64,000 nucleotides of DNA from Rhodospirillaceae bacterium SYSU D60007 (GTDB taxonomy: Bacteria; Pseudomonadota; Alphaproteobacteria; Reyranellales; Reyranellaceae): assembly GCA_003574685.1 (NCBI GenBank), contig QOCQ01000024.1, forward strand, positions 31,080 to 95,079. Direction: 5' to 3'. Below the pieces are notes generated by a model. That model saw only the letters and a program-made list of their open reading frames with translations, was not told the DNA's origin and made no database searches. This document shows positions 8,205 through 16,304 of this stretch, one piece after another. The translations under genes and the position numbers were made by a program. Each line of letters begins with the position of its first letter. Position 1 is the first letter of the stretch.

Positions 8205-10097
8205 ATGTCGTTGCCGGATCGCGTAGCCGTACTGGCCGCACCTCTTGCCGAGATTGATCTTGCGCCACCGGCGGTCATTGCCGAGCGGCGGCCGGACGGT
8301 TCGTTGCTGCTTCGCTCACCCACGCCGCTGGCGGATTGGGCGCGCTCGATACCGGACCTGCTGCACCAGCGGGCGCGCGACAGCGGCGAACGCGTATTTC
8401 TAGCCGAGCGCACCGCCAACGGGAGCTGGCGACGCATCACCTACGCGGAGACAGCGCACGCGGTCCGGCGCATAGCCTCGGCGCTGCTGGCGCGCGGCTG
8501 CACGACCGAACAGCCGGTATCGATTCTCTCCGGCAATTCCATCGACCATGCACTGATCGCGCTGGGCGCCATGGAAGCCGGCGTGCCGGTGGCGCCGGTA
8601 TCGACCGCCTATTCGCTGATGTCGCAGGATTTCGGCAAGCTGCTTCATGTCGTGCGCCTGCTCACACCGCGCCTGATTTTCGTCGACGACGGGGCGCCCT
8701 ATCGCCAGGCGTTGCTGGCGTTGCGCGACGCCGGCCTGCTCGAAGGCGTGGAGGTCGTCGTGGGCCGGAACCTGCCGGCAGAACTTGCCACGACGCCGTT
8801 TGCCGCGCTGCAGGCCGCGCCCCCGGACGAGCGGGCGCTGGACGCGGCCTTCGCGGCGATCACCCCGGAGACCATCGCCAAGATCCTGTTCACATCAGGA
8901 TCAACCGGCCTGCCGAAAGGTGTCATCAACACACATCGCATGATGTGCTCCAACCAGCAGGCGATCGCGCAGACGTTCCGCTTTCTGGGCCGTGGCAAGC
9001 CACCGGTCCTGCTCGACTGGCTGCCGTGGAATCACACCTTTGCCGGCAATCACGACTTCAACATGCTCCTGTTCCATGGTGGCACGTACGTCATCGACGA
9101 AGGCAAGCCTGCACCCGGCCTGATCGAGCGCACGATCGCGAACCTGCGGGAGATAGCGCCAACGCTCTATCTGAACGTGCCGCGCGGCTTCGACATGGTG
9201 ATCCCCTACCTTGAACGGGACGCCGGTCTGCGCGACCACTTTTTCAGCCGGCTCGATTTCGTGCTCTATGCCGGAGCCGCATTGCCACAGCACCTGTGGG
9301 AACGGCTGGAAGCGCTCTCCGTAGCGGCCACCGGCCGCCGGGTCATGATGGTGTCGGCATGGGGGTCCACCGAAACGGCGCCCTGCGCCACGGCGGTACA
9401 TTGGCCAGTCGAGAGCGCCGGCATCATCGGCCTGCCCATCCCCGGTACCGAGATCCTGCTGACGCCGAATGCCAACAAGATGGAGCTGCGCGTCCGCGGA
9501 CCCAACGTGACGCCCGGATACTGGCGCGATGCCGAGAAGACCCGCGAAGCGTTCGATAGCGAAGGCTTCTATCGCATCGGTGACGCCGGCCGGCTGTATG
9601 ATCCCGCCGATCCCGCCAAAGGAATCCTCTTCGACGGCCGCGTGGCGGAGGACTTCAAGCTCTCGTCGGGAACCTGGGTGCATGTCGGCGGCTTGCGGGT
9701 GGCCGCCATCGCTGCTGCAGCGCCGGTCATCCAGGACTGCGTCGTTACCGGGCAGGACCGTGACGATATCGGCCTGCTCGTATTTCCCAATCCCGCCGGC
9801 TGCGCATCGCTTTGTCCCGACGCGAAGCCAGGAGCGACGCTCACCGAGCTGACGGCGCGGCCCGAGGTGCGCCAGCGCCTCGCCGAGGGACTGGCGGCGC
9901 ACAACCGCGCGCAGCCCGGCAGTTCCACCCGCATCGCCCGGGTCAGGGTGCTCACCACGCCGCCCGGCATCGATGCCAACGAGATCACGGACAAGGGCTA
10001 CATCAACCAGCGCGCCGTGCTGGAACACCGTGCCCATGAAGTTGCACGCCTGTATGCCGAGACACCCGGACCCGAGGTGATTATTGTAGGCACATGA
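8205..10097 (+). CDS. fcs: Feruloyl-CoA synthase (hydroxycinnamate-CoA ligase)
   Basis: This 630-residue ANL-superfamily enzyme adenylates a hydroxycinnamic acid (ferulate, p-coumarate, caffeate) and transfers it to CoA. The P-loop TSGSTGLPKG is at 230-239. Subfamily marks of feruloyl-CoA synthase are LLTPRLIFVDDGAPYRQAL (152-170), LLDWLPWNHTFAGNHDFNM and the C-terminal ANEITDKGYINQRAVL. Length (about 620-630) is that of the Fcs group rather than short 4CL enzymes. The start ATG 8205 has GGAGTGA upstream (8192-8198). It lies directly behind a Liv-type importer and overlaps the next gene by ATGA. No enoyl-CoA hydratase/lyase or vanillin dehydrogenase is in the window, so the thioester could instead go to the acyl-CoA dehydrogenase branch or to enzymes elsewhere. 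Confidence 0.9.
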   Translation: MSLPDRVAVLAAPLAEIDLAPPAVIAERRPDGSLLLRSPTPLADWARSIPDLLHQRARDSGERVFLAERTANGSWRRITYAETAHAVRRIASALLARGCTTEQPVSILSGNSIDHALIALGAMEAGVPVAPVSTAYSLMSQDFGKLLHVVRLLTPRLIFVDDGAPYRQALLALRDAGLLEGVEVVVGRNLPAELATTPFAALQAAPPDERALDAAFAAITPETIAKILFTSGSTGLPKGVINTHRMMCSNQQAIAQTFRFLGRGKPPVLLDWLPWNHTFAGNHDFNMLLFHGGTYVIDEGKPAPGLIERTIANLREIAPTLYLNVPRGFDMVIPYLERDAGLRDHFFSRLDFVLYAGAALPQHLWERLEALSVAATGRRVMMVSAWGSTETAPCATAVHWPVESAGIIGLPIPGTEILLTPNANKMELRVRGPNVTPGYWRDAEKTREAFDSEGFYRIGDAGRLYDPADPAKGILFDGRVAEDFKLSSGTWVHVGGLRVAAIAAAAPVIQDCVVTGQDRDDIGLLVFPNPAGCASLCPDAKPGATLTELTARPEVRQRLAEGLAAHNRAQPGSSTRIARVRVLTTPPGIDANEITDKGYINQRAVLEHRAHEVARLYAETPGPEVIIVGT

Positions 10098-11596
10098 GCG
10101 AGCTGCCCGTGCCGTCTGCATCCGAAGTTGCTGCGATCCGGCTGCGCTACTTCACGATGGTGGCGTCGGTCTTCGTCATTGACATGGCTATGACGACACT
10201 GTTCTCCGCGATCTCCGGCCAGTGGCAGTGGATGCCGCGAAATGTTGTCTCCTCGATGGTGGCACTTCTCCTGCTGAATTTCCTGCAGGCGCGCTACCTT
10301 TTGGCGCCCGTCGACCGCTTCCTGAACGGCAAGGGCCGCTTTGAGGATATCCAGCGGCGACTGACGCAGTTGCCGATCCTGACGGCCCGCAATGTCGGCC
10401 TGCTAACGCTCGCGCTGTGGACTTTCCGTTTCCACGTACCGGTTTTCATGCCGGGGCATTTGCCGGATGCACCGCTGGCGGATTCGATCAGCACGATCGT
10501 GCTGGTCAGCTTCTTCTTCTTTACGTACACCTACTTCCTGGTCAGCGACTATCTGGCGAAGCTCTGTGTCTTTCTGTTCCGGCACTACGGAAGGAACCTG
10601 GAGCTCTATTTCGGCAGCTACGCACGCAAACTGGCGGTCGCGCTGTTCGTTGTTGCCGTCCTGCCGCTGGCGGCGATCGTCATCGACATGTACAGCTACG
10701 GGGGAGAAGCGCTCCGCACCGAAGTCCTGGTTGACGTCGTGGACTCGCTGCTGGCCATGGCTGTGGCGACCTATTTCGTGGTTCGCAGCCTGCTGCGGCC
10801 CGTACGGATCCTCACGCGGGGCATGGCCGATGTGACAAAGGGAGACCTCACCGTCAGGTTGCCGGTAACGTCAAACGACGAGATCGGCCAGCTCACCAGC
10901 ACTTTCAACCGCATGGTCGAGGGGCTGCGGGACCGCGAGCGAATCCGCGAAACGTTCGGCAAGTACGTCAGCGCCAGTGTCGCCAATGCCCTGATCGAGC
11001 AGACGCGCGATGGCGTGATCCGCGCCGAGGCGCGCGAAGCGACCGTGCTGTTCACCGACATCGACGGTTTCACCGGCATCGCCGAATGGCTGCCGGCCGA
11101 GACTCTGGTGACGGCAGTGAACGAGTACCTTGAGCTGATCCTGGGGCCCATCCAGCGTTACGGCGGGGTGGTCAACAACTTTATTGGCGATGGCCTGCTG
11201 GTCAGCTTCAACCTGCCGCTTGCCAATCCTGACCATGCCAACGCCGCCGTCGCGGCCGCCATCGAGATCAGTCGCCTCGTATCGGGCCGCACCTTCGCGG
11301 GCGGCGTTGCCTTTGGCACCCGCATCGGTATCAACACCGGCACGGTGATCGGCGGCACCGTCGGCGCGGGTGACCGGCTGAGCTATACCCTGCTGGGCGA
11401 TCCGGTGAACACCGCGGCGCGCCTTCAGGAGCTGAACAAGGCGCACGGCACGCGCATCCTGGTATCGGACGCCACCCGGCAGCGCTGCGGCGAGCGGTTT
11501 GCCTTTAGAAGCATTGGCACTGTCAGCGTGCGCGGACGTGCCGAACCCGCCACGATCTATAGCTGTGGCGAGCACCAAGCCGTCGCTGCCGCGTAG
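10094..11596 (+). CDS. Membrane-bound class III adenylate/guanylate cyclase with HAMP domain
   Basis: This is a 500-residue predicted inner membrane protein. About six hydrophobic segments lie in residues 20-235, then a HAMP linker (about 228-283), then a class III cyclase domain (315-490). Metal-binding aspartates are present in FTDIDGFT (Asp322) and IGDGLL (Asp366), and the ribose/transition-state Asn439 and Arg443 are in DPVNTAARLQ. The lysine that normally contacts adenine (KFIGD) is replaced by Asn362 (NNFIGD), so base specificity or activity is uncertain. The start overlaps the fcs stop (ATGA), so synthesis is probably coupled to the aromatic acid ligase. The membrane part resembles no ligand domain I can name. 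Confidence 0.88.
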   Translation: MSELPVPSASEVAAIRLRYFTMVASVFVIDMAMTTLFSAISGQWQWMPRNVVSSMVALLLLNFLQARYLLAPVDRFLNGKGRFEDIQRRLTQLPILTARNVGLLTLALWTFRFHVPVFMPGHLPDAPLADSISTIVLVSFFFFTYTYFLVSDYLAKLCVFLFRHYGRNLELYFGSYARKLAVALFVVAVLPLAAIVIDMYSYGGEALRTEVLVDVVDSLLAMAVATYFVVRSLLRPVRILTRGMADVTKGDLTVRLPVTSNDEIGQLTSTFNRMVEGLRDRERIRETFGKYVSASVANALIEQTRDGVIRAEAREATVLFTDIDGFTGIAEWLPAETLVTAVNEYLELILGPIQRYGGVVNNFIGDGLLVSFNLPLANPDHANAAVAAAIEISRLVSGRTFAGGVAFGTRIGINTGTVIGGTVGAGDRLSYTLLGDPVNTAARLQELNKAHGTRILVSDATRQRCGERFAFRSIGTVSVRGRAEPATIYSCGEHQAVAAA

Positions 11597-11624
11597 GCGC
11601 CCACGTTGTTCCATGAGAGTCTCC

Positions 11625-12830
11625 ATGCCGCTTGATCTCAGCCCCGACCAGAAAGACCTTCAGGCCCGTGCACGCGAACTGGCGCGCGGCCCTGTTTCCG
11701 AACGTGCTGCCGACGTCGATCGCACCGAGCAGTACCCCTGGGACAACGTCACGTTGCTCAAGGAGGCGGGCCTTCTGGGGTTGACCATTCCCTCGCGCTA
11801 CGGCGGTCGCGATGGAAGCTGGCTGGACGCCGTGCTGGTGATCGAGGCGCTGTCGGCCGCCTGCGCCGTCACCGGCCGCATTGCTGTTGAAACCAACATG
11901 GGCGCCATCAGCGCGGTGATGGCCTATGGCTCGGAAGAGCAGAAACGCCTGGCGGCAGACATGGTGCTGGCAGGCGACAAGCCCGCGATCTGCATTACCG
12001 AGCCCGAGGCCGGATCCGACGCCAACGCGATGACCACGCGTGCCGAGCGGCGCGGCAATCGCTACGTCGTCAATGGCCGCAAGCACTGGATCACCGGCGG
12101 CGGTGTCTCACGCCTGCATCTAATCTTTGCGCGCGTTTTCGATGCACAGGGCAACGAAGAAGGTATTGGCGGTTTCCTTGCCATCCGCGACGAGACGCCG
12201 GGGCTCAGGATCGTACGGCGCGAACCCACCATGGGCCTGCGCGGCATTCCCGAAGCCGAGATCGCCTTCGAGGACATGGAGCTGCCGCCCTCGGCATTGG
12301 TGATGCCGCCGCGCGGGCTCAGGAAAGGCTTTGCCGACCTGATGACCGCCTATAACAGCCAGCGGGTCGGCGCCGCGACGGTGGCGCTGGGGATCGCGCA
12401 GGGCGCGTATGACCTGGCACTGAACTGGTCCGAAGAGCGCGAGCAATTCGGCCGACCCATCAACGAGTTCCAGGGCCTCCAGTGGAAGCTGGCCGACATG
12501 TCGATCCGGCTCGCCGCCTCGCAGGCGCTGGTCTACAAGGCGGCGCGCAGCGGCGAAGGCGGCTTTCCCGACATGCTGCTGGCCGCGCAGGCCAAGATCT
12601 TCACCGCCGAATCCGCGATCCAGACCGTCAACGACGCGCTGCAGTTCTTCGGCGCGCGCGGCTATTCGCGCAACGTGCCGCTGGAGCGCATGGCACGTGA
12701 CGTACGCATGTTCACCATCGGCGGCGGCACGGCCGAGGTCCTGCGCAACGTGGTGGCCGGCGCGATCCTCGGCAAGAAGCTGCCCCAGACGCGGGACGGC
12801 TGGACGAAGGCAGTCGGCGACTGGAGATGA
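11625..12830 (+). CDS. Acyl-CoA dehydrogenase family protein
   Basis: This 401-residue flavoprotein has the three-domain acyl-CoA dehydrogenase layout: N-terminal helices (1-120), beta domain with CITEPEAGSDANAM (123-136), and C-terminal helices with RARG-like ending. By position after fcs it could oxidise the side chain of a dihydro-hydroxycinnamoyl-CoA, as HcaD does in Acinetobacter. The canonical catalytic glutamate (IYEGT) reads IGGGT (365-369), and the alternative position used by isovaleryl-CoA dehydrogenase is Gln246, so the catalytic base is not evident. I chose ATG 11625, which has GAGAG 5 bases upstream; ATG 11613 is an in-frame alternative. The gap to the cyclase is 28 bases. Confidence 0.9.
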   Translation: MPLDLSPDQKDLQARARELARGPVSERAADVDRTEQYPWDNVTLLKEAGLLGLTIPSRYGGRDGSWLDAVLVIEALSAACAVTGRIAVETNMGAISAVMAYGSEEQKRLAADMVLAGDKPAICITEPEAGSDANAMTTRAERRGNRYVVNGRKHWITGGGVSRLHLIFARVFDAQGNEEGIGGFLAIRDETPGLRIVRREPTMGLRGIPEAEIAFEDMELPPSALVMPPRGLRKGFADLMTAYNSQRVGAATVALGIAQGAYDLALNWSEEREQFGRPINEFQGLQWKLADMSIRLAASQALVYKAARSGEGGFPDMLLAAQAKIFTAESAIQTVNDALQFFGARGYSRNVPLERMARDVRMFTIGGGTAEVLRNVVAGAILGKKLPQTRDGWTKAVGDWR

Positions 12831-12851
12831 GGCCTGGCGCCGATTTCCTTT

Positions 12852-14222
12852 CTACGGCTTCGCTGGTGCAAAGGCCCGCAACAGGACTTTCTCCGCCACT
12901 TTTCGACCCAGCGCCTCGCCGGCATCGATATCGCTGCGGTAATGAATCCCGGCCCATACACGCGCCTCGGCGGCTTCGCGGCCCTGGGCCAGCAGCCACT
13001 CGCGGTCTGCGGGAAACATCTCGGCCAGAACCGTCGCTGCCGCCGTGGACAGGCAACCATGCGCTGCTGGATAGCTTGGATGTCCGGGCGGCGGGAACAC
13101 GGTTTTCAGGTCGGGGTCGAGCTGTGAGGGGCGGATGCGCCAGTAGGCGTACTTCGCATCCCAGCAGGCAACCGTGCTGTCGTGAAACGCGACGTTCAAC
13201 GCCGCGAACGCACGGGCGGAGGTCGGTGGATCGAACTGGGCACCGTACTCCAGGAGCTTCATGCGCGCGATCTGGTTCCACAGCGCGTAGGCACGAGCGC
13301 CTCCGAAGACTTCCCAGTAAATGGCGCGATGATTGCTCTTCGGTGTTCGCTTGAACGATTTCAGCTCGGCGAGATCTGCCTTTGTGCTGTCGGAGTCGAA
13401 GGCTGGTGGAGCCGCCGGGCGGAACTCGTCCGGACGCGACAGAACCCAAGTGCGCCAGGTCCCGGCCATCGGCGCGATCGGATTCTCGCCCCGCCAGTGG
13501 CCAGGGCCCTGGGGAACGCTGCCGGTCCATTTGGCATCCCATCCATCCCCCTTGGCGCGCGCAATCGCGAGAGCTGCGATCTTCCTGCCGATCTCACGAC
13601 CCGCCGCGACGTCGCTCGGGAACGCGACGCCCGCCAGCACGCGTGACGTCATCGCCTCTTCGGCGCGTGCGGCCAAAGCCTTGGCACGGGCCGGGAACAG
13701 ATGGCCGAGAATTTCAGCGGCGGCAGCCGCCGCGGCTGCATAGTCGGATGGGTATCCCGCACTCTTGGGTGTCGGAAACGCCGTGACCAGGGAGGCATCC
13801 AGTTCGCGCGGCCGCGGCGTGCGGAATTTCCGCTTGTCCGCCCAGGCGGCTGCCACCGCATCGTCGATGGCCGCCTGCAAGAGGGCGAGGTGCCGTGCAG
13901 CCAGGGGCAACGTCACGAAGTCTTCCAGCATGATCTCAATGGCCAGCTCGTTCCAGCGGTAGGCCGGTCCACCTGTGTCCCACCAGCGCGCGCGCATCAC
14001 CTCAGCGGCGCTGCGCCCGGCCACCACCTGTTTCACCTCGGCAAGTTCCGCCTTCATGTCGGCAGGCGGCGGCTTCGCCAGCCCCGCCGGGGTTTCGACG
14101 AGCCAACCTGGCGCACGCGGTAACCGAATGACCGCCTGGTTCTCGGCGTGCGCGACATCGCACACGCCCACCATCAGACCGGCCAGCAATGGAAGAGCCT
14201 TCAAACCTTGCATGGCGTCCAT
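12852..14222 (-). CDS. Vanadium haloperoxidase/PAP2-like protein with two homologous domains
   Basis: This 456-residue exported protein (signal MQGLKALPLLAGLMVGVCDV, cleaved near AHA) belongs to the PAP2 acid phosphatase/vanadium haloperoxidase group. Two related domains are visible. The C-terminal one keeps the full oxyanion site: Lys357, Arg364, His388, Arg421, His427, Asp431. The N-terminal one aligns motif for motif (Lys130, Arg137, Arg194, Asp204) but both histidines are lost (Tyr161, Ala200). It likely hydrolyses a phosphate ester or binds vanadate in the periplasm; the substrate is unknown. Starts at 14222 (MDAMQG) or 14213 are both plausible; a still longer frame to 14297 adds a non-signal extension. 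It is convergent with the acyl-CoA dehydrogenase, 21 bases apart. Confidence 0.85.
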   Translation of the reverse strand: MDAMQGLKALPLLAGLMVGVCDVAHAENQAVIRLPRAPGWLVETPAGLAKPPPADMKAELAEVKQVVAGRSAAEVMRARWWDTGGPAYRWNELAIEIMLEDFVTLPLAARHLALLQAAIDDAVAAAWADKRKFRTPRPRELDASLVTAFPTPKSAGYPSDYAAAAAAAAEILGHLFPARAKALAARAEEAMTSRVLAGVAFPSDVAAGREIGRKIAALAIARAKGDGWDAKWTGSVPQGPGHWRGENPIAPMAGTWRTWVLSRPDEFRPAAPPAFDSDSTKADLAELKSFKRTPKSNHRAIYWEVFGGARAYALWNQIARMKLLEYGAQFDPPTSARAFAALNVAFHDSTVACWDAKYAYWRIRPSQLDPDLKTVFPPPGHPSYPAAHGCLSTAAATVLAEMFPADREWLLAQGREAAEARVWAGIHYRSDIDAGEALGRKVAEKVLLRAFAPAKP

Positions 14223-14356
14223 CCCGACAGAGATTTGCCCGGATAGAGATGCTCGGCGGGTCCCGCCCTGCCCGCCATGCACATTCCGCTGTGTCATTCA
14301 AACCGCGCCGGAAAAATGCTAGGAATAGCGATCGCATCACGACTGTCTGTCCGGCC

Positions 14357-15535
14357 ATGTCACCGCCGCGCGCTTCGGCCATCAGGCATTCCGGCAAGGA
14401 CAAGGATCCTGCTTTTGCCGCCACCCTGCCGCGCGACCTGGTCCGGGCGCTGGGCTGGCTGCGCGCGCACCTGCGGGAGCCGGTACGGCTGGAACGGCTG
14501 GCACAGGTCGCCGGTGTTGCCCCGCGCACGCTGGAGACGCATTTCAGACAGTTCCTCGGCACGACGCCGCTGGGATGGGTGCGCCAGGAGCGGCTGCTGC
14601 ACGCCCGCCGCGCCCTGCTCGAGCAGGCGGACGACGCCAGCGTCACACGCGTGGCGCTGGACAGCGGCTTCACCCAGCTCGGGCGGTTTGCCGCGCACTA
14701 CAGCCGGCAGTTCGGCGAATTGCCCTCGCAGACGGTCAGGCGCGCCCGGGCGAACACTCACGACGAGGTCGATGACGAGGCCCTGCGCCTCACCTGGCGC
14801 GCCATGCCCTCGGTCTTTGCCGTCGCGCCCCGGCAATGCAACGAGGCACTTGAAGACCTCGACCGCGCACAGCAGCTGGCACCGCGGTTTGGTTTGCCCA
14901 AAGCCCTGGCGGCCTGGTGCTGGAGCCAGCGTGCGGCCCAGCACTTCAGCCCGACACCGCAGGAAGATGCGGCGCGCGCGCTTCGTCTCGCGGAGGAGGC
15001 CCAGGCGATGGCGCCGATGGATTCGATGACGCTGACGCTGGTCAGCGGCGCGCTGACGCTCACCCACCGCCTCGAAGCGGCTGACCGGCTTCTCGAAAAA
15101 GCGCTAGCCTACGACCCCCGGTCAGCCGTCGCCTGGCTCCGGCGCGGCTGGTCTTCGGCATATTTCGGAGACTCTGAGGGCGCGATTCGCGAACTTGGCA
15201 CCACGCTGCAGATCATGCCCTTCGAGCCCGTGCGGCACCTTGCCTTCATTGGCATCGGCTGTGCCCATTTTGCCGCCGGGCGATATGCGCGTGCGGCGCA
15301 ATGGGTTCGGGCAGGCATCGAGGCCTGCCCGGACTCCTTCTGGGCAGCCCGCGTGATGGCCGCTGCGGCCGTCCACGCCGGGGCGCGATCCGAAGGCCGG
15401 CGGATCGTGCGCCAGTTGATGCGCAAGGATCCCGGCCTGACAGTTGCCGTAGCACAGCGAGCCTGGCCCTTCCCGCCGCGCTTCATGGACTGCCTGGCCG
15501 ACGGCCTCATCGCAGCCGGCATGCCCAGGAACTGA
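14357..15535 (+). CDS. AraC-family DNA-binding domain fused to a TPR-like C-terminal domain
   Basis: This is a 392-residue protein. Residues 25-130 form an AraC-type double helix-turn-helix: first HTH LERLAQVAGVAPRTLETHFR (45-64), second SVTRVALDSGFTQLGRFAAH (95-114) followed by the AraC recognition tail FGELPSQTVRR. Unlike usual AraC regulators the DNA-binding part is N-terminal, and the remaining ~250 residues are helical repeats of TPR character (for example AVAWLRRGWSSAYFGDSEGA and RSEGRRIVRQLM). The frame is open 168 bases further upstream but that overlaps the divergent PAP2 gene; ATG 14357 gives a sensible start. The target genes are unknown; it is divergent to the PAP2-like gene with about 135 bases between starts. 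Confidence 0.82.
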   Translation: MSPPRASAIRHSGKDKDPAFAATLPRDLVRALGWLRAHLREPVRLERLAQVAGVAPRTLETHFRQFLGTTPLGWVRQERLLHARRALLEQADDASVTRVALDSGFTQLGRFAAHYSRQFGELPSQTVRRARANTHDEVDDEALRLTWRAMPSVFAVAPRQCNEALEDLDRAQQLAPRFGLPKALAAWCWSQRAAQHFSPTPQEDAARALRLAEEAQAMAPMDSMTLTLVSGALTLTHRLEAADRLLEKALAYDPRSAVAWLRRGWSSAYFGDSEGAIRELGTTLQIMPFEPVRHLAFIGIGCAHFAAGRYARAAQWVRAGIEACPDSFWAARVMAAAAVHAGARSEGRRIVRQLMRKDPGLTVAVAQRAWPFPPRFMDCLADGLIAAGMPRN

Positions 15536-15550
15536 AACGCTGCGGCGCGA

Positions 15551-15865
15551 TCACGGCAGATTGACATCCACGTCCACGACGTCGACGCAGGCTTGAGTCT
15601 GGCTGTGGCGGGAGCCGGTGTGCCATCTGCCGGTCCGCATCCGGGCATCGTGGACTTCTGTCAGATAGAGGCAGCGCCACTCGCCGGCGCGCGGCAGGCC
15701 GCGGCTACTGCGACCGCCGAACTGGAACGTCAGCGCCGTCTCCTGCCCATCCTTATGGCCGAGGATATGCGGACAATGCTCGCGATAGAGGCCACGGTAG
15801 GTGCATGTGACCTGCTTGCGCTCGCGAATGGCTTCACGGAACAGAAGATAGGTCGCGCTTGGCAC
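15551..15865 (-). CDS. Small conserved protein resembling a stand-alone WYL-like beta-barrel
   Basis: This 104-residue protein has no signal or membrane segment. The N-terminal part FREAIRERKQVTCTYRGLYR followed by EHCPHILGHKDG resembles the start of WYL domains (basic patch, alternating strand with Tyr, then a Pro-rich strand), and EWRCLYLTEV resembles the WYL strand itself. I believe similar ~100-residue proteins occur widely in alphaproteobacteria, but I know no function. The start at 15865 lies 32 bases inside the 3-prime end of the Rrf2 gene, so the two are probably coupled. It is convergent with the AraC-TPR gene (15 bases apart). The WYL relation is inferred from the sequence pattern only. 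Confidence 0.75.
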   Translation of the reverse strand: MPSATYLLFREAIRERKQVTCTYRGLYREHCPHILGHKDGQETALTFQFGGRSSRGLPRAGEWRCLYLTEVHDARMRTGRWHTGSRHSQTQACVDVVDVDVNLP

Positions 15866-16304
15866 CGCTTACCTCCGCGCGGGCGAAAGCATCAGCCCTG
15901 GAGGCTTGCCGCGCAATCTGGCGCAGCAGCGTATCGAGGCTGATCGAGCGCAGCGTCGCCTCGGCGATTTCGTCGATTTCAGCCAGTACGCGGCCCAGCG
16001 CCCGGCGGATGTCCGTGTCCTCGCCCGGCTCGGTTGCCCGATTGCCCGGCTCGGTTTCGAACAGGGCGACAATATCCATCAGCGTGGTGCGGCGGGCATT
16101 GCCGGTGAAGCGGTAGCCGCCGGCCGCGCCGCGCTCGGCCTCGGCCAGACCAGCCCGCGCCAGATCGCGCAGCACCTTGGCGAGGTGGTGCGCCGAAACC
16201 CCGAACTGCCGCGCGAGATCCGCCGCCGACAGCCGTCGTGCCGGATCGCGCGCCAGTTCCAGCGCGGCGTACAGTCCGAGGCGCGTTCCCATCTGGAGCT
16301 TCAC
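15834..16304 (-). CDS. Rrf2-family transcriptional regulator without cysteines
   Basis: This is a 156-residue Rrf2-type winged-helix regulator. The DNA-binding region is RLSAADLARQFGVSAHHLAK (24-43) with the wing RGAAGGYRFTG (58-68). The protein contains no cysteine at all, so it cannot carry the Fe-S cluster of IscR, NsrR or RsrR; signal sensing, if any, must be different. The ATG overlaps the stop of the GNAT gene (16301-16304) and its own 3-prime end overlaps the small WYL-like gene. The trio is divergent from the benzoyl-CoA box genes, so autoregulation or control of the intergenic region 16814-16881 is possible but unproven. Confidence 0.88.
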   Translation of the reverse strand: MKLQMGTRLGLYAALELARDPARRLSAADLARQFGVSAHHLAKVLRDLARAGLAEAERGAAGGYRFTGNARRTTLMDIVALFETEPGNRATEPGEDTDIRRALGRVLAEIDEIAEATLRSISLDTLLRQIARQASRADAFARAEVSGAKRDLSSVP

